Origin: Enoplolaimus lenunculus
Lineage: Eukaryota; Nematoda; Enoplea; Enoplida; Thoracostomopsidae
Reading direction: 5' to 3'
Length of the DNA stretch: 64,000 nucleotides
NCBI GenBank assembly: GCA_030248215.1
Contig: JASANG010002950.1
Location: 1-64,000 of the forward strand
Translations under genes and position numbers: made by a program
Part shown: in pieces, positions 1 to 11,400 of the stretch
Numbering within the stretch: the stretch's first letter is position 1
How the letters are laid out: every line of letters begins with the position of its first letter
Notes under the pieces: model-generated
Databases searched by the model: none
The model's input: the letters and a program-made list of their open reading frames with translations, nothing else
Told to the model about the DNA's origin: nothing

Positions 1-464
1 CCAAAATTTTAAATTTGTGCCAGGCTCCATAATTTATCATATGTTTCTACCTACTGCATTTGTTTCAAGATTTTGGCATTCCAAATGGTGTGTTTACAGC
101 ATTAACAGCGATAAAATAGCGCTTAAAATGAATTTTTCGGTAAATATTTTTTATTTTCCGGTTCCGGTATTTTAAGTTTCCGGTTCCGGTATTTTATAAT
201 TCCGATTGCATCCTGCGTAAAACGAAACAACGTAACAACATATTGCAGATATTGGCTAAAATTAACTAATTAACCGTCATTTTTACTACCTAATTTCGCC
301 TCACCTCCGGCTCCGACAAGTTTCATTGACCTCTGGCTCCGGTATTCTTCACTTCCGGTTGTACCCTGATATTTACCGTGTATTTTACTGCATGCAGTTT
401 TGAATAGATAGTCGTTTTAAGGTGCTTTAGCGTTTCCGCGACACCGAAGGGAGTTTTTTCTTAC

Positions 465-581
465 CTGCATAGAATATACAGAAAGCAACAAAGCAAATTG
501 TGCCGTACAAAACGCCCACTCCGACGACACAGTCCCAACGCCGCTGTTCGAGCCGAACGACTGAAGGAAAACGCCTTCCAT
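465..581 (-). CDS. Inverted twin of the orphan 39-codon exon, left arm
   Basis: Mirror copy of 3911-4027, identical over the exon, with the same ATG and gtaaga donor. Transcription would run out of the window to the left. The only change I noticed nearby is a G/C substitution a few codons upstream of the ATG. Confidence 0.3.
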
Positions 582-902
582 TCTAGCGTCTTTATCTCGG
601 GAGTTCAATCTTAGCTTGTTTTCTGTTCTTTTTATTTAATTGATGTGCTTGCGAAAAATCAAACGTATTGTTCAAACAAGCGGATGTGTGATTACAGGGT
701 ATGCAGGTTTATGGTATATTTTAATGTTTGCGTTATTTTGAACACCTTGGAGTATTCAACTTACGGCATATAGAGTCATCGTAGCGAAAGGTTTGCATGC
801 GTACATAGATAGGTTAATAGCGGTAATAGCAGCGGACCGGTAATATTTGCGTTGTGGATTTGAGTTTTAAGACCTGAAATTTTTTTCCGTTTTGTTCTTT
901 TT

Positions 903-1225
903 GGTACTTTAGTGACCCGAATAAGAGGGGTCCCCATTATGAGGCCCAATCGAAGTCCGTATTTTTAATAAAAGTCCGTAAGCGGATAGAGTTCCTAAAC
1001 CCTAATTAGAGTCCATAAATGTCAATTGTCCCTAATTGCAGTGCATAAATGACTCCGGGACCAAATAAAGCTGAGTTGGGAACTTTAAAGTATAAAGTTT
1101 TGAAAGGTGAACTTTATAACACACGAAACCCTTGAGAACTCTAACAATACAGTGAATAATAAATTATTTTAACATATACAATATCCGGTTCCTGTTCCCC
1201 TAATTGTTATCCGGGTCACTACAGA
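903..1225. mobile_element. MITE family 1 (GTGACCCGAATAAGAGGGG termini), left-arm copy
   Basis: Terminal inverted repeats TTTAGTGACCCGAATAAGAG and its complement-like end CCGGGTCACTACAG. The interior carries repeated 'gagtcc(g/a)taa' phrases shared with copies at 45527, 45992 and 48620. No coding capacity. Confidence 0.85.
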
Positions 1226-1930
1226 ATATGATTTAGTTTTCTTGTCGTGGAACAGCGTTTGCTTTGTTTTTGCATTTGTTCATTGTGTTTCTTTTTGTAC
1301 GTTTTAGATGTTCTATTGGTGCTTTAGTTCATCATCGAGTCACTGATTGCTCAAGTACTCACTCTGATTACAAAAACTGTAATACCTTTCCTGAGCCATC
1401 GACAAGCAACGCTTTGAAGTCATTTGCTGGTTGGTGTTCATTGACTCTGTTATCACATATTTGCACCATTTTCTAGCAAGTTTGGATTTAAACGTGACTT
1501 CCACAGTTCCTATCATGCAAACACCAGGTTACGTGGCTCAAGTTGCCATCGCTCACCCCTTAAATGTTACACTATTGTGTACGCATGATATCGCGGAAGT
1601 TGCATAACAAAACTTAGCATGTATCATAGCAGGCCAGACATGAGTATACAACTGAGCGCATTCTGTGTGTAAAGCCACATTTATGATGCAGTGGGTAGAG
1701 GTGTAACTGTTTATTAACTCGTTTTAAGTACGCAGGTTTACGACACGAAACGAACGATAAGATGCTGTTTCAACAATACAAAATTTTGGAAACTATTGTG
1801 TTTTTGGAGAAATAGCCGTATTTTGGTCCACAGGTCGTCATTAATCGCTAGATCGGTTGGCATAGCCTTGCATTTGAACAGATGTAAAGTATCGTGCGGG
1901 CCCTTGTTGGCTTAGAGAGCTTGTAAAACT

Positions 1931-2559
1931 GGATAATGATCCTGTTCCGGTATCTGTTCCCCACAAAAACTCTTGCCAATCTTGCTTTATATATAACTAA
2001 CAAAATTTAAATGCAACTTTTATTCAAAAAATTCTCCAACCTCACTTTTATAATTAGTTGCCCCGTTCTCTCTCCTTTTCTTTTCTCTATATATTATTGT
2101 CTTTAATGTCACTTGCTCGTATTAAACATTAATTGACAATTATTATATCTATTTTACGTATTAATTCATACCATCTTCATTAAACTCAACCTCTTTCTAC
2201 TCAATTGAAGACGACAGAGTTGAGCAAAAGACAACCACTGTATTTTTATTAATTTTCACATCAATTAGACTTCCAAATAATTTAATAAACTACTTTTTAA
2301 AATTTCCCATACGACACAAAAGTCCTACAGACACTTTTAAAGAAAAATAATAGATAACTCTAATACTCACACCACCTACCTCTCAACCAATTTCTAACTA
2401 ATATTCCCTACTTAATACAATTCATCACTACCCCTTATACTAACACTTTAATCACTACACATGCTATAAATAAAATAAATCATTGACACAAACACTTAAT
2501 ACAAAAAATAACTTTCATATAAAAACCAATAATTATCATCAAACACAACACACTAAATA
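1931..2559. other. G-poor, AT-rich spacer at the palindrome centre
   Basis: Unpaired 629-bp centre. From about 1980 to 2556 the plus strand has very few G residues while C is common, unlike the flanks. No coding frame or RNA gene is evident. Strand-skewed AT-rich DNA of this kind could be a mitochondrial insertion, but no mitochondrial gene could be identified. Confidence 0.6.
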
Positions 2560-3265
2560 AGTTTTACAAGCTCTCTAAGCCAACAAGGGCCGCGCACGAT
2601 ACTTTACATCTGTTCAAATGCAAGGCTATGCCAACCGATCTAGCGATTAATGACGACCTGTGGACCAAAATACGGCTATTTCTCCAAAAACACAATAGTT
2701 TCCAAAATTTTGTATTGTTGAAACAGCATCTTATCGTTCGTTTCGTGTCGTAAACCTGCGTACTTAAAACGAGTTAATAAACAGTTACACCTCTACCCAC
2801 TGCATCATAAATGTGGCTTTACACACAGAATGCGCTCAGTTGTATACTCATGTCTGGCCTGCTATGATACATGCTAAGTTTTGTTATGCAACTTCCGCGA
2901 TATCATGCGTACACAATAGTGTAACATTTAAGGGGTGAGCGATGGCAACTTGAGCCACGTAACCTGGTGTTTGCATGATAGGAACTGTGGAAGTCACGTT
3001 TAAATCCAAACTTGCTAGAAAATGATGCAAATATGTGATAACAGAGTCAATGAACACCAACCAGCAAATGACTTCAAAGCGTTGCTTGTCGATGGCTCAG
3101 GAAAGGTATTACAGTTTTTGTAATCAGAGTGAGTACTTGAGCAATCAGTGACTCGATGATGAACTAAAGCACCAATAGAACATCTAAAACGTACAAAAAG
3201 AAACACAATGAACAAATGCAAAAACAAAGCAAACGCTGTTCCACGACAAGAAAACTAAATCATAT

Positions 3266-3589
3266 TCTGTAGTGACCCGGATAACAATTAGGGGAACAGG
3301 AACCGGATATTGTATATGTTAAAATAATTTATTATTCACTGTATTGTTAGAGTTCTCAAGGGTTTCGTGTGTTATAAAGTTCACCTTTCAAAACTTTATA
3401 CTTTAAAGTTCCCAACTCAGCTTTATTTGGTCCCGGAGTCATTTATGCACTGCAATTAGGGACAATTGACATTTATGGACTCTAATTAGGGTTTAGGAAC
3501 TCTATCCGCTTACGGACTTTTTATTAAAAATACGGACTTCGATTGGGCCTCATAATGGGGACCCCTCTTATTCGGGTCACTAAAGTACC
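3266..3589. mobile_element. MITE family 1, right-arm copy
   Basis: Inverted twin of the copy at 903-1225, duplicated together with the palindrome arm. Confidence 0.85.
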
Positions 3590-3910
3590 AAAAAGAACAA
3601 AACGGAAAAAAATTTCAGGTCTTAAAACTCAAATCCACAACGCAAATATTACCGGTCCGCTGCTATTACCGCTATTAACCTATCTATGTACGCATGCAAA
3701 CCTTTCGCTACGATGACTCTATATGCCGTAAGTTGAATACTCCAAGGTGTTCAAAATAACGCAAACATTAAAATATACCATAAACCTGCATACCCTGTAA
3801 TCACACATCCGCTTGTTTGAACAATACGTTTGATTTTTCGCAAGCACATCAATTAAATAAAAAGAACAGAAAACAAGCTAAGATTGAACTCCCGAGATAA
3901 ACACGCTAGA

Positions 3911-4027
3911 ATGGAAGGCGTTTTCCTTCAGTCGTTCGGCTCGAACAGCGGCGTTGGGACTGTGTCGTCGGAGTGGGCGTTTTGTACGGCACAATTTGCT
4001 TTGTTGCTTTCTGTATATTCTATGCAG
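3911..4027 (+). CDS. Orphan 39-codon exon candidate, right arm of the palindrome
   Basis: ATG-initiated frame beginning MEGVFLQSFGS and ending SVYSMQ directly at a consensus donor (CAG|gtaaga), length 117 nt in phase 0. It has a hydrophobic stretch (AFCTAQFALLLSVYSM) that could be a membrane segment. The same exon lies inverted in the left arm. I do not recognise the family and see no convincing second exon downstream on this strand before the RRP5 gene. It could be the first exon of a duplicated gene or a chance frame. Confidence 0.3.
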
Positions 4028-4119
4028 GTAAGAAAAAACTCCCTTCGGTGTCGCGGAAACGCTAAAGCACCTTAAAACGACTATCTATTCAAAACTGCAT
4101 GCAGTAAAATACACGGTAA

Positions 4120-4825
4120 ATATCAGGGTGCAACCGGAAGTGAAGAATACCGGAGCCAGAGGTCAATGAAACTTGTCGGAGCCGGAGGTGAGGCGAAATT
4201 AGGTAGTAAAAATGACGGTTAATTAGTTAATTTTAGCCAATATCTGCAATATGTTGTTACGTTGTTTCGTTTTACGCAGGATGCAATCGGAATTATAAAA
4301 TACCGGAACCGGAAACTTAAAATACCGGAACCGGAAAATAAAAAATATTTACCGAAAAATTCATTTTAAGCGCTATTTTATCGCTGTTAATGCTGTAAAC
4401 ACACCATTTGGAATGCCAAAATCTTGAAACAAATGCAGTAGGTAGAAACATATGATAAATTATGGAGCCTGGCACAAATTTAAAATTTTGGTAAAAACAC
4501 TCAGACAAAAATTTTCAATACTGAAAATACCGGAAAATTCCGGTGAAAAAATACCAGATTTCTTACCGGAACCGGATAGTGAAAAATACCGGATTTCCCT
4601 ACCGGAACCGGAATTCCGGTTGCACCTGGTTTTACGTTAAATTTATGGGAGATTTCTTTCTGAAAATTGTGACGAAAGTAAAACAAAACGCACTAAACAT
4701 ATAAATTTTGCTAAATTAAGCAAAATTTTACTATCGAAATGGCCGGACCTTCCGGCAAAAATTCTACCAGAGCCCAATTTTCTGCCGGAGCCAGACATCC
4801 GATTGTACCTGGTATATATGTTAAC
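4120..4825. mobile_element. CCGG-rich MITE family 7 (CAGGGTGCAACCGG termini)
   Basis: Starts CAGGGTGCAACCGG and contains many CCGGAACCGG and CCGGAGCCGG phrases; the far part ends near ccgattgtacctgg. The first third lies inside the palindrome arm and the rest outside. CAGGGTG-type ends suggest a hAT-like MITE (inference). Relatives or fragments lie at 1-375, 27000-27065, 29690-29812, 39795-39918, 47395-47500 and 60470-60520. Confidence 0.65.
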
Positions 4826-4835
4826 AAAATCCATT

Positions 4836-4998
4836 AGGGACCGTAGCCAAGGGGGGAGACAGAGGGGCTCAGCCTCCCCTGGAAAAAATTGCCCCCCCCA
4901 AGATTTTCAACCTTGCTTGTAAGTCATTGAAAACCTTTAAATGCCCCTCCTGAAAATTTTTAACCCCCTAGCAAGCGGTGAGCTATCTACATACCTGA
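4836..4998. mobile_element. Short repeat family 9 (CCGTAGCCA start)
   Basis: About 160 bp beginning gggaccgtagccaagg with G- and C-runs around gaaaattttggg phrases. Related copies at 28424, 38694 and 45061 begin with the same CCGTAGCCA; the 45061 copy ends with the complementary GGCTACG. No coding capacity. From here to 5410 only a half copy of MITE family 4 (5268-5372) is visible. Confidence 0.6.
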
Positions 4999-5410
4999 AT
5001 CCAATGCTCATGTTTTCGCTTTCGAAATCAATAAAACAATAGTGCAAGGACATATTTTAATTGAGATAAAACAAAAACAATAAGAAACAAACTTAACTTT
5101 GAAAAAAATATGAATATAATTCAAGCCACAATCATGTGCGTTCACATTGTACAAACAGATGTCTCAAAGACTAAACGTGAATCTAAGCTAAACCGTAACG
5201 TATGTCCAGTTAATTACTGAGTGAACTTCAAAATATTTTAGTCCATGTTTTGCATTTCAAACACCTTCAATACTGATTGTCATATCAGGCTGATGACCCA
5301 GTTCGCTTGGTTCAATACTAAATAACTGGTGTGACGATAGCTGCTACACACAGTTGAGAATACATCTTAAGCTTAACCGTTAAGCCCTTGCAGCATTGCT
5401 AAAGAGCTGG

Positions 5411-5416
5411 TTTATT
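5411..5416 (-). terminator. Likely poly(A) signal of RRP5
   Basis: AATAAA on the minus strand, 37 bases past the RRP5 stop codon at 5453-5455. Its position and sequence fit a cleavage/polyadenylation signal; inferred from motif only. Confidence 0.6.
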
Positions 5417-5452
5417 GAAGTTTAGTCCTTACGATGCGTTGGTATCCTCATT

Positions 5453-8400
5453 CTACGCCTTAAACGCATTCGCAAGGTCAACAGCTTTTTGTTTTACATA
5501 ATTTTGGCTTTCTTCATCGCCGTATTTTTCTTCAAATTCCAGCCATTTTTTCACCGCAGATTTTGTTTGTTTCAACGACATCCGAATACTGAGCAACTTT
5601 TCAAATATTGGTCTGAAAATAAATACTAAGTCACTACAGTACCATTTAATAATTTGTTCATGACTAGACTGTGCTTGCGTTAATGCTTGAACCTACGACG
5701 CACTAAATTGATAGCTGCCTTTACCCATTTTAAGGTCATGCATCACTTAAGAAACCACACAAAAATGAACTCTAACAGTTTTTAAACAATAACAAAAACA
5801 TTAAATACCATTACTCACCTTGCGTGTTCTTTCTGGCCAAACTTTACTATCATATCGATATACACAAACCAAATGTCGAACCGTTTTGGATAACTGTCGA
5901 CTAAATTTTCAAACAGCGTACGGCCACGTTCTGCGTCTGAGAATTGAAATTCCCATTGCGCAAATTTAACAATCACTTTGACGTCTGAAAGCCAAGAACA
6001 ACTAAAATGTTTAAGCTATACGTTAAAAATGATATCGGTTTGAAATACACTGCACAGATATTACCTACAACTATGTACAAGGTTCTCGTTGAAGTCATGA
6101 ACTGTAATTCCGAAACTAAAGAAACAAATATATTTTTAATTTCCCGTTTCCATTCCGCATTTCCGACTAGTATTTCTACTGTATGATCACTACATCAATG
6201 TTTACTGCTGAATATTTTACAAGCCGCATAAGGTTTCAAGAGAGGCATATAAAGATTTCAGATGATATGCAAGTGAGATTAAAAATTTTGTGATATGGCA
6301 AAATTTTTCTAAATGAAGTTGCGACCTGCCAATCTCCCAGGTTACAGTCCCAGGTTGAACTTTGTGTATTTGTTTCATGTCTGTACTCATTTAGATACCA
6401 TAACAAGGTGCTTAAGATCGGACAATATGCCAGAAAAAGATCAAGAGATTTAATTAGCCGTATGTTAAATTTGACTCTGTCTGAAATCCAATTAACATTG
6501 CTGGGTAAATATGATACACTTTAAATACTCCAGGCCATGGCTCGAAGCGTTTCAGTAAATCCAACACAGCTAAATGTTATCAAAGTCAAAACAATCTCTT
6601 CCTAAAACTGCGAACTTACGCTCGTTCTCAGCCAAACTTTTCAGTGCTCGTTGCATTAGTTGTCGGCCTTTTTCAGGGCGTTCTGTTGACATATAGTGAT
6701 TGCCAGCCGCGATCCAAACATCACATGATTGTTTAAATTTAGGTATCATCGTTTCGTACAATTCGTCAGCTTCCTAGTGTTTCAATTAAAATACAAATAG
6801 TCAAGAGAATATTATAAAAGCCTTATGCGGACAAACTAAATATAAACCGAGCCCTGGGATCATAGAACTCACCGAAAGTATATGTCCGATTTCATAGGCG
6901 CAGCAAAGTCTACTGCCTACACAGCAAAGTCTAGTGCCTTGCTTGAAAATTTATCTTAAATTAACAACAGATGCTATTCATGTCTGAGGTTACAGGCTTG
7001 GTTTTAATCATAATAGTGTCAAACGAACGGTGCACAGCGCCATAGTAGCGAAAGGTTTCCGCGTCTGCGTCGCTCCGTGGTTGGACCAGCCGACGTGTGA
7101 TTGGTCCGGAATGTGTTCAGGCCCCACGGCAAACACGGAAAATTTTCCATGAAAGAATATTGCCGCTTCTGTGTATCCCGTGACCTCCTGCTTACCTTTT
7201 GCTTTCCATGTCGATCATAAATGGCTGCCATTGCATGATAAATCTTCTGCTGATCATTGGTTTCAAGCGCCCGTTCAAACGTCGCGGTCAAATTCTCGTG
7301 TGTGCCGTATTTGCATTCCAAATTTAACAACGCTGACCATAACTTCAACCTTTCATTTTCTTCCCTAAAACACAAACCTGTCACATTTGAAATATGACGC
7401 TTCATTCCATAGATACTTTGTGAAAATGAATGCAGATTGAACAGTTTGACTGTGCTATCATATTTTTTACCCATTTTTCACCTCTGAAAAATTTTATTTT
7501 TCTCGATGTGCTTTGTTATTTACATCGTTCGGCTTATTCTATATTTCGTGAATCAAAAGACTTAGCTTTAGCTATTTCATAGGGCATTACCTTTAATTCG
7601 AAATCAAAACTGCTTTATTAAAGAGTTTTCGGATAAAACGTGCAGTTTCAAATTCTGTCTCCAAAAGCTTGCACGTGCGAATAAGGCTTTACAGGCCACC
7701 TGCGAAACTATTTTGGGACAAGAACAACAGGAGCATGCAGCACATATAATTTTCACATGCTAAACAACAGCCATCACGAAGTATGATACCACTTACAAAT
7801 TATATTCACAAAAACAATACTGCATCAAAAAATTTCTCTTACGTCAACAGTAACCATTGCAAAATCACAAAATTTACATGGATTCTCAGTTAGATTCTTA
7901 AACCTCCTAAACCTGTGTATTAATACAGCCAAGAATGGATGACCACTCTTTATAACATGAGTGTGCAACTGGGTACATTCTGTGTATTAAAGCATGTACC
8001 CGGCACGCGTTGCGTTTTGGTCCTACCCCACTCATTTTGGGGGGGGGTCAATTTTACGTTCATTACACGAGTATCCGCCAGCCAACACCGAAAATATAAT
8101 CGAACCACTTTTCAGTATATTGAATTTCAGCATCTATGAAGATTTTCACAGCCCCCCCAAAAAAATAAGGGGGGTAAGCCAAAAATGCAACGCGCACTGG
8201 TTACATTTTTTTCCACATAGAATGTACACAGTTGCATACTCTTGTTAAAGGGTATCATGCAGTCTTGATACAACCAGGAGCTGTGTTTTTTATATACCTA
8301 AAATGAATCGTTTTCAAGCCTCGCTCAATCACGTTCCGTGCTGCTTCGACGTTGTAATTGTCCAAAAAATGTGACACGTAATTCAGCCAAACTGACGCTA

Positions 8401-11400
8401 AATTTGGCGTCGCTTTCACTAGTTTGTCATATTCTGAGAGATCAACAACCGCTTCTGATTCTGTGCTATTTCGTTTCGGCTGAAAGATCATTTTCAAAAA
8501 CTCAGTTTTAATAAGTTAATATTTCAAAAAAAACAATTAAATAAAATAATTACCTACACACACGTAATCTACAACTTTTAAACCACAGAAATTTCGTACT
8601 CGTTTCTGTTGAAACACAGTAGCTTTTGTAAAAATACAAGATAATTCCAACCGTTAATCAAAGTTAGCAAAACAGAGACAATGAATACAAACATTTTTGT
8701 CACTCAATCTTCACAAAACATGTAATAATTAATATTTATTTCTCACTGCCAAACTACACAGTATTTCATAGAAAAAACTCAAAGCTAAGCCCGCATTCTC
8801 TAGCGTATGTAGCAGCACCAATCACAAGTTGGTGTTTAATATTGTAACTTCCGAACCGCGAAATGCTGATCTTAGAAATTCAGCAGTGTATGTATTCGAC
8901 TTGCCCCACTCGTGCAATTTTTGAGATCTGCAATTATAAGAGGTCGTCAGTTTGAAAACCTATCACTAACTGTTGATAAGCATTTTGGAATGAGCCGGCG
9001 TACATAATTATTTGTGCGTGAAAACTCAAACTTAAATAATGTTTTAATATTGAAGCTAACAATAGTTTACCTTAATTTCAGCATCGTTACAATCTCTCGC
9101 ATCGGCGTCCGATGTTTGCTCAGCTGTGACATCATCATCATTATTAGAGGTGCTGGCACCAATCTTAAACAAAACTGAGCAAGTTATATAGTTCTAAATA
9201 TCAATAAGAATATTGAAACGATGAGACAAACACTTTAACCATCACAAAAACAACCTCAGTCTGTCAAAAGAACATTACAACTCACTGTATTAAAATCTAC
9301 GATTAAAACTAAAATCTATACTGCACCTTCTGTTTGAATTAAATTTTCACCCAAACAGTCATAAAAACACAAGCCCGTGTAACTTAAAAACACAGGTAAT
9401 AGATGCAGTAAAGAAACATACGTAAAAAAACACACCAGTACATGTGAAAAACTTGCCTGCATGAGCGCTAACTTTGAAAACCGTTTAGATTCACTAAGTA
9501 TGCGACCTCCGCTTGGAAATGAACTGAGATCAAGCATTTCTTTCGGCTTATTAGTATCTGCAGATACATTATTGGTTGAATCAAAGTTGTTCTCTTTTTG
9601 ATCAGATCTCATTGGTTGCTTAGCAATCGAAGTAGACACGCTTCGGTTTGTGATTGGCTCATCGGAAGCTGAAATCTTTCTTTTACGCTGAAAAAAATAA
9701 CATTTCAAGATAAACATGGTAAGTTTTCGCCAAACTAATAAGCAACCTCAAAAATGTGGCACGGGGCGTTCTTCAATATACACTGAATAATTTAAGCTGA
9801 TGATGTCAAACCAAAGTATAAAGCCCCCTATTCATACCTGCAAGTTTTTAAAGTGAAAACTTACAGCTGCCACTTTTGCAAAAAAATTCCACAAAACTTG
9901 TATGTGTGGACTGCTTCATCCACGTCCGTTGTACATAAACTTTTTGCTACGGTTTTTAGAAATCACATATTCACCGGGACTAAGCAGGCAGAAAATTTTG
10001 AAACTAAAGTCCTCACATTCGCCTTTTTGTCTTCTACTTCCACCTGTGGTTGATTAGTCATGGCGCAATCCATAATGTCTTCACTAAAAAATTAAACATA
10101 AAATTATCCCAACTAAATGCATAAAATCACAAAGAGCGTGACGTCTCGAGTAAACTTCAGTTACAGGCAAAGTTATAGTCAGGCTGATAGGTGTCAAACC
10201 ACCAAACGGAGATTTCTATTCAGTCTGTTTAGGAACTTTTCAGTCGACGACACAAGAACATCACGCATTCTAACACAATTTGTTACATTGCAACTATTTC
10301 TTAGTCGCCTGATGCTCAGCTAAAAATAGCTTTACAGGCTAAGCATCTTCAGCAATTAACCACAACGGCGTACTATGTGCAACAACACTGTTCCCTATTT
10401 CCATTTGTCTGTCGCCAAATGTAGTCTAATGCTGTTCAAACCAACACATGCAAAGTTTACCTTTCAGTTACTTTATTTCGTTTTGAATCCACCTCACTAA
10501 CAGGCTCACTGTTTGTGCGCTTCCTTGATTGTTTCTTCAAAAATGCCTAAAAGACAACCACAGAAATAAAAATACATCTCTAAATTCAGGCATTGTGGTG
10601 AAAACAAACAAAGAAACAAACAATCAAACAAAATACCAAAAGCTATAACGTAACCTACGCTACTTTCTCTTTAAGCGCCTTGAATTTAGGGCCTGTATTC
10701 TCAAATGTGTGTAGCACCTGTCACTAGTCGGTGAACGGTCTTATAATTTTCGAGTCAATGAATTTCCACATGACTTGCTCTACTCCTGTACCAAATTCGA
10801 GCTCAACGACTGCAATACATAGTTAGTTTGAAAACCTATTACTAACTGATGATAATAGTTGCTATGTACATTTGAGAATATGGGCCTAGAATACAGCTTA
10901 ACCAAAGTCTCAAAGCTCCTTCAAAAACAAAAGTCTTCACCAGTATAAAGATGGGCTCAAGCAAGAATCTAATAACAGATATTATACCACATTTAGTCCA
11001 TGTTTACACAAAAGCAAGATTATCACAGATATGCAATTCCCTGGTATCTTCACCTGGCCAAGATTAATCACAGGCGCTTCTGACAGTAACGATACTTGAA
11101 CAGTGGGCTTTGTTGAGATTACTTTCACTGTCACCACACAACCACGGCGTAATTTTGAATTTTCATCTGATACTAAACGTGCAATAACGTTTGTTCCGAG
11201 TCTATAACAAAACACTACTTACCGCATGCAAATAACTTGTTGGTTTTGGGGTGACATATGAAGAAGGTGTTCATCCATTTAACAGATATCCAACAACCAA
11301 CTAGAAAACACACACGAATACATTATGAGTCTATTCCACCCTACCCTACCGAAACCCCACCAGAGTACATTCAATGACCTACCAAACAAACCTGCAACGA

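Larger units (their letters stand above)
1..4491. repeat. Large inverted duplication (palindrome), arms about 1.93 kb
   Basis: Left arm 1-1930 is the reverse complement of right arm 2560-4491; position x pairs with about 4492 minus x, with one or two single-base indels. I saw only a handful of mismatches along the arms. The left arm continues past the window start, so the true length is unknown. Both arms contain a family-1 MITE (903-1225 and 3266-3589), part of a CCGG-rich element and the orphan exon, so this looks like an inverted segmental duplication rather than the termini of a transposon. Confidence 0.95.

Noticed and set aside
1264-1476. 70-codon frame beginning MFLHLFIVFLFVRF, mirrored at 3015-3227
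   Set aside because: No donor or acceptor, not recognised, and its two copies are explained by the inverted duplication. The starting codon is not ATG.
1980-2556. Mitochondrial rRNA or tRNA identity for the G-poor spacer
   Set aside because: Composition fits, but I could not place any conserved rRNA motif in the right order; left only as a hypothesis.
7939-8248. Short ORFs in RRP5 intron 12
   Set aside because: They run across a family-5 MITE and use its inverted ends.
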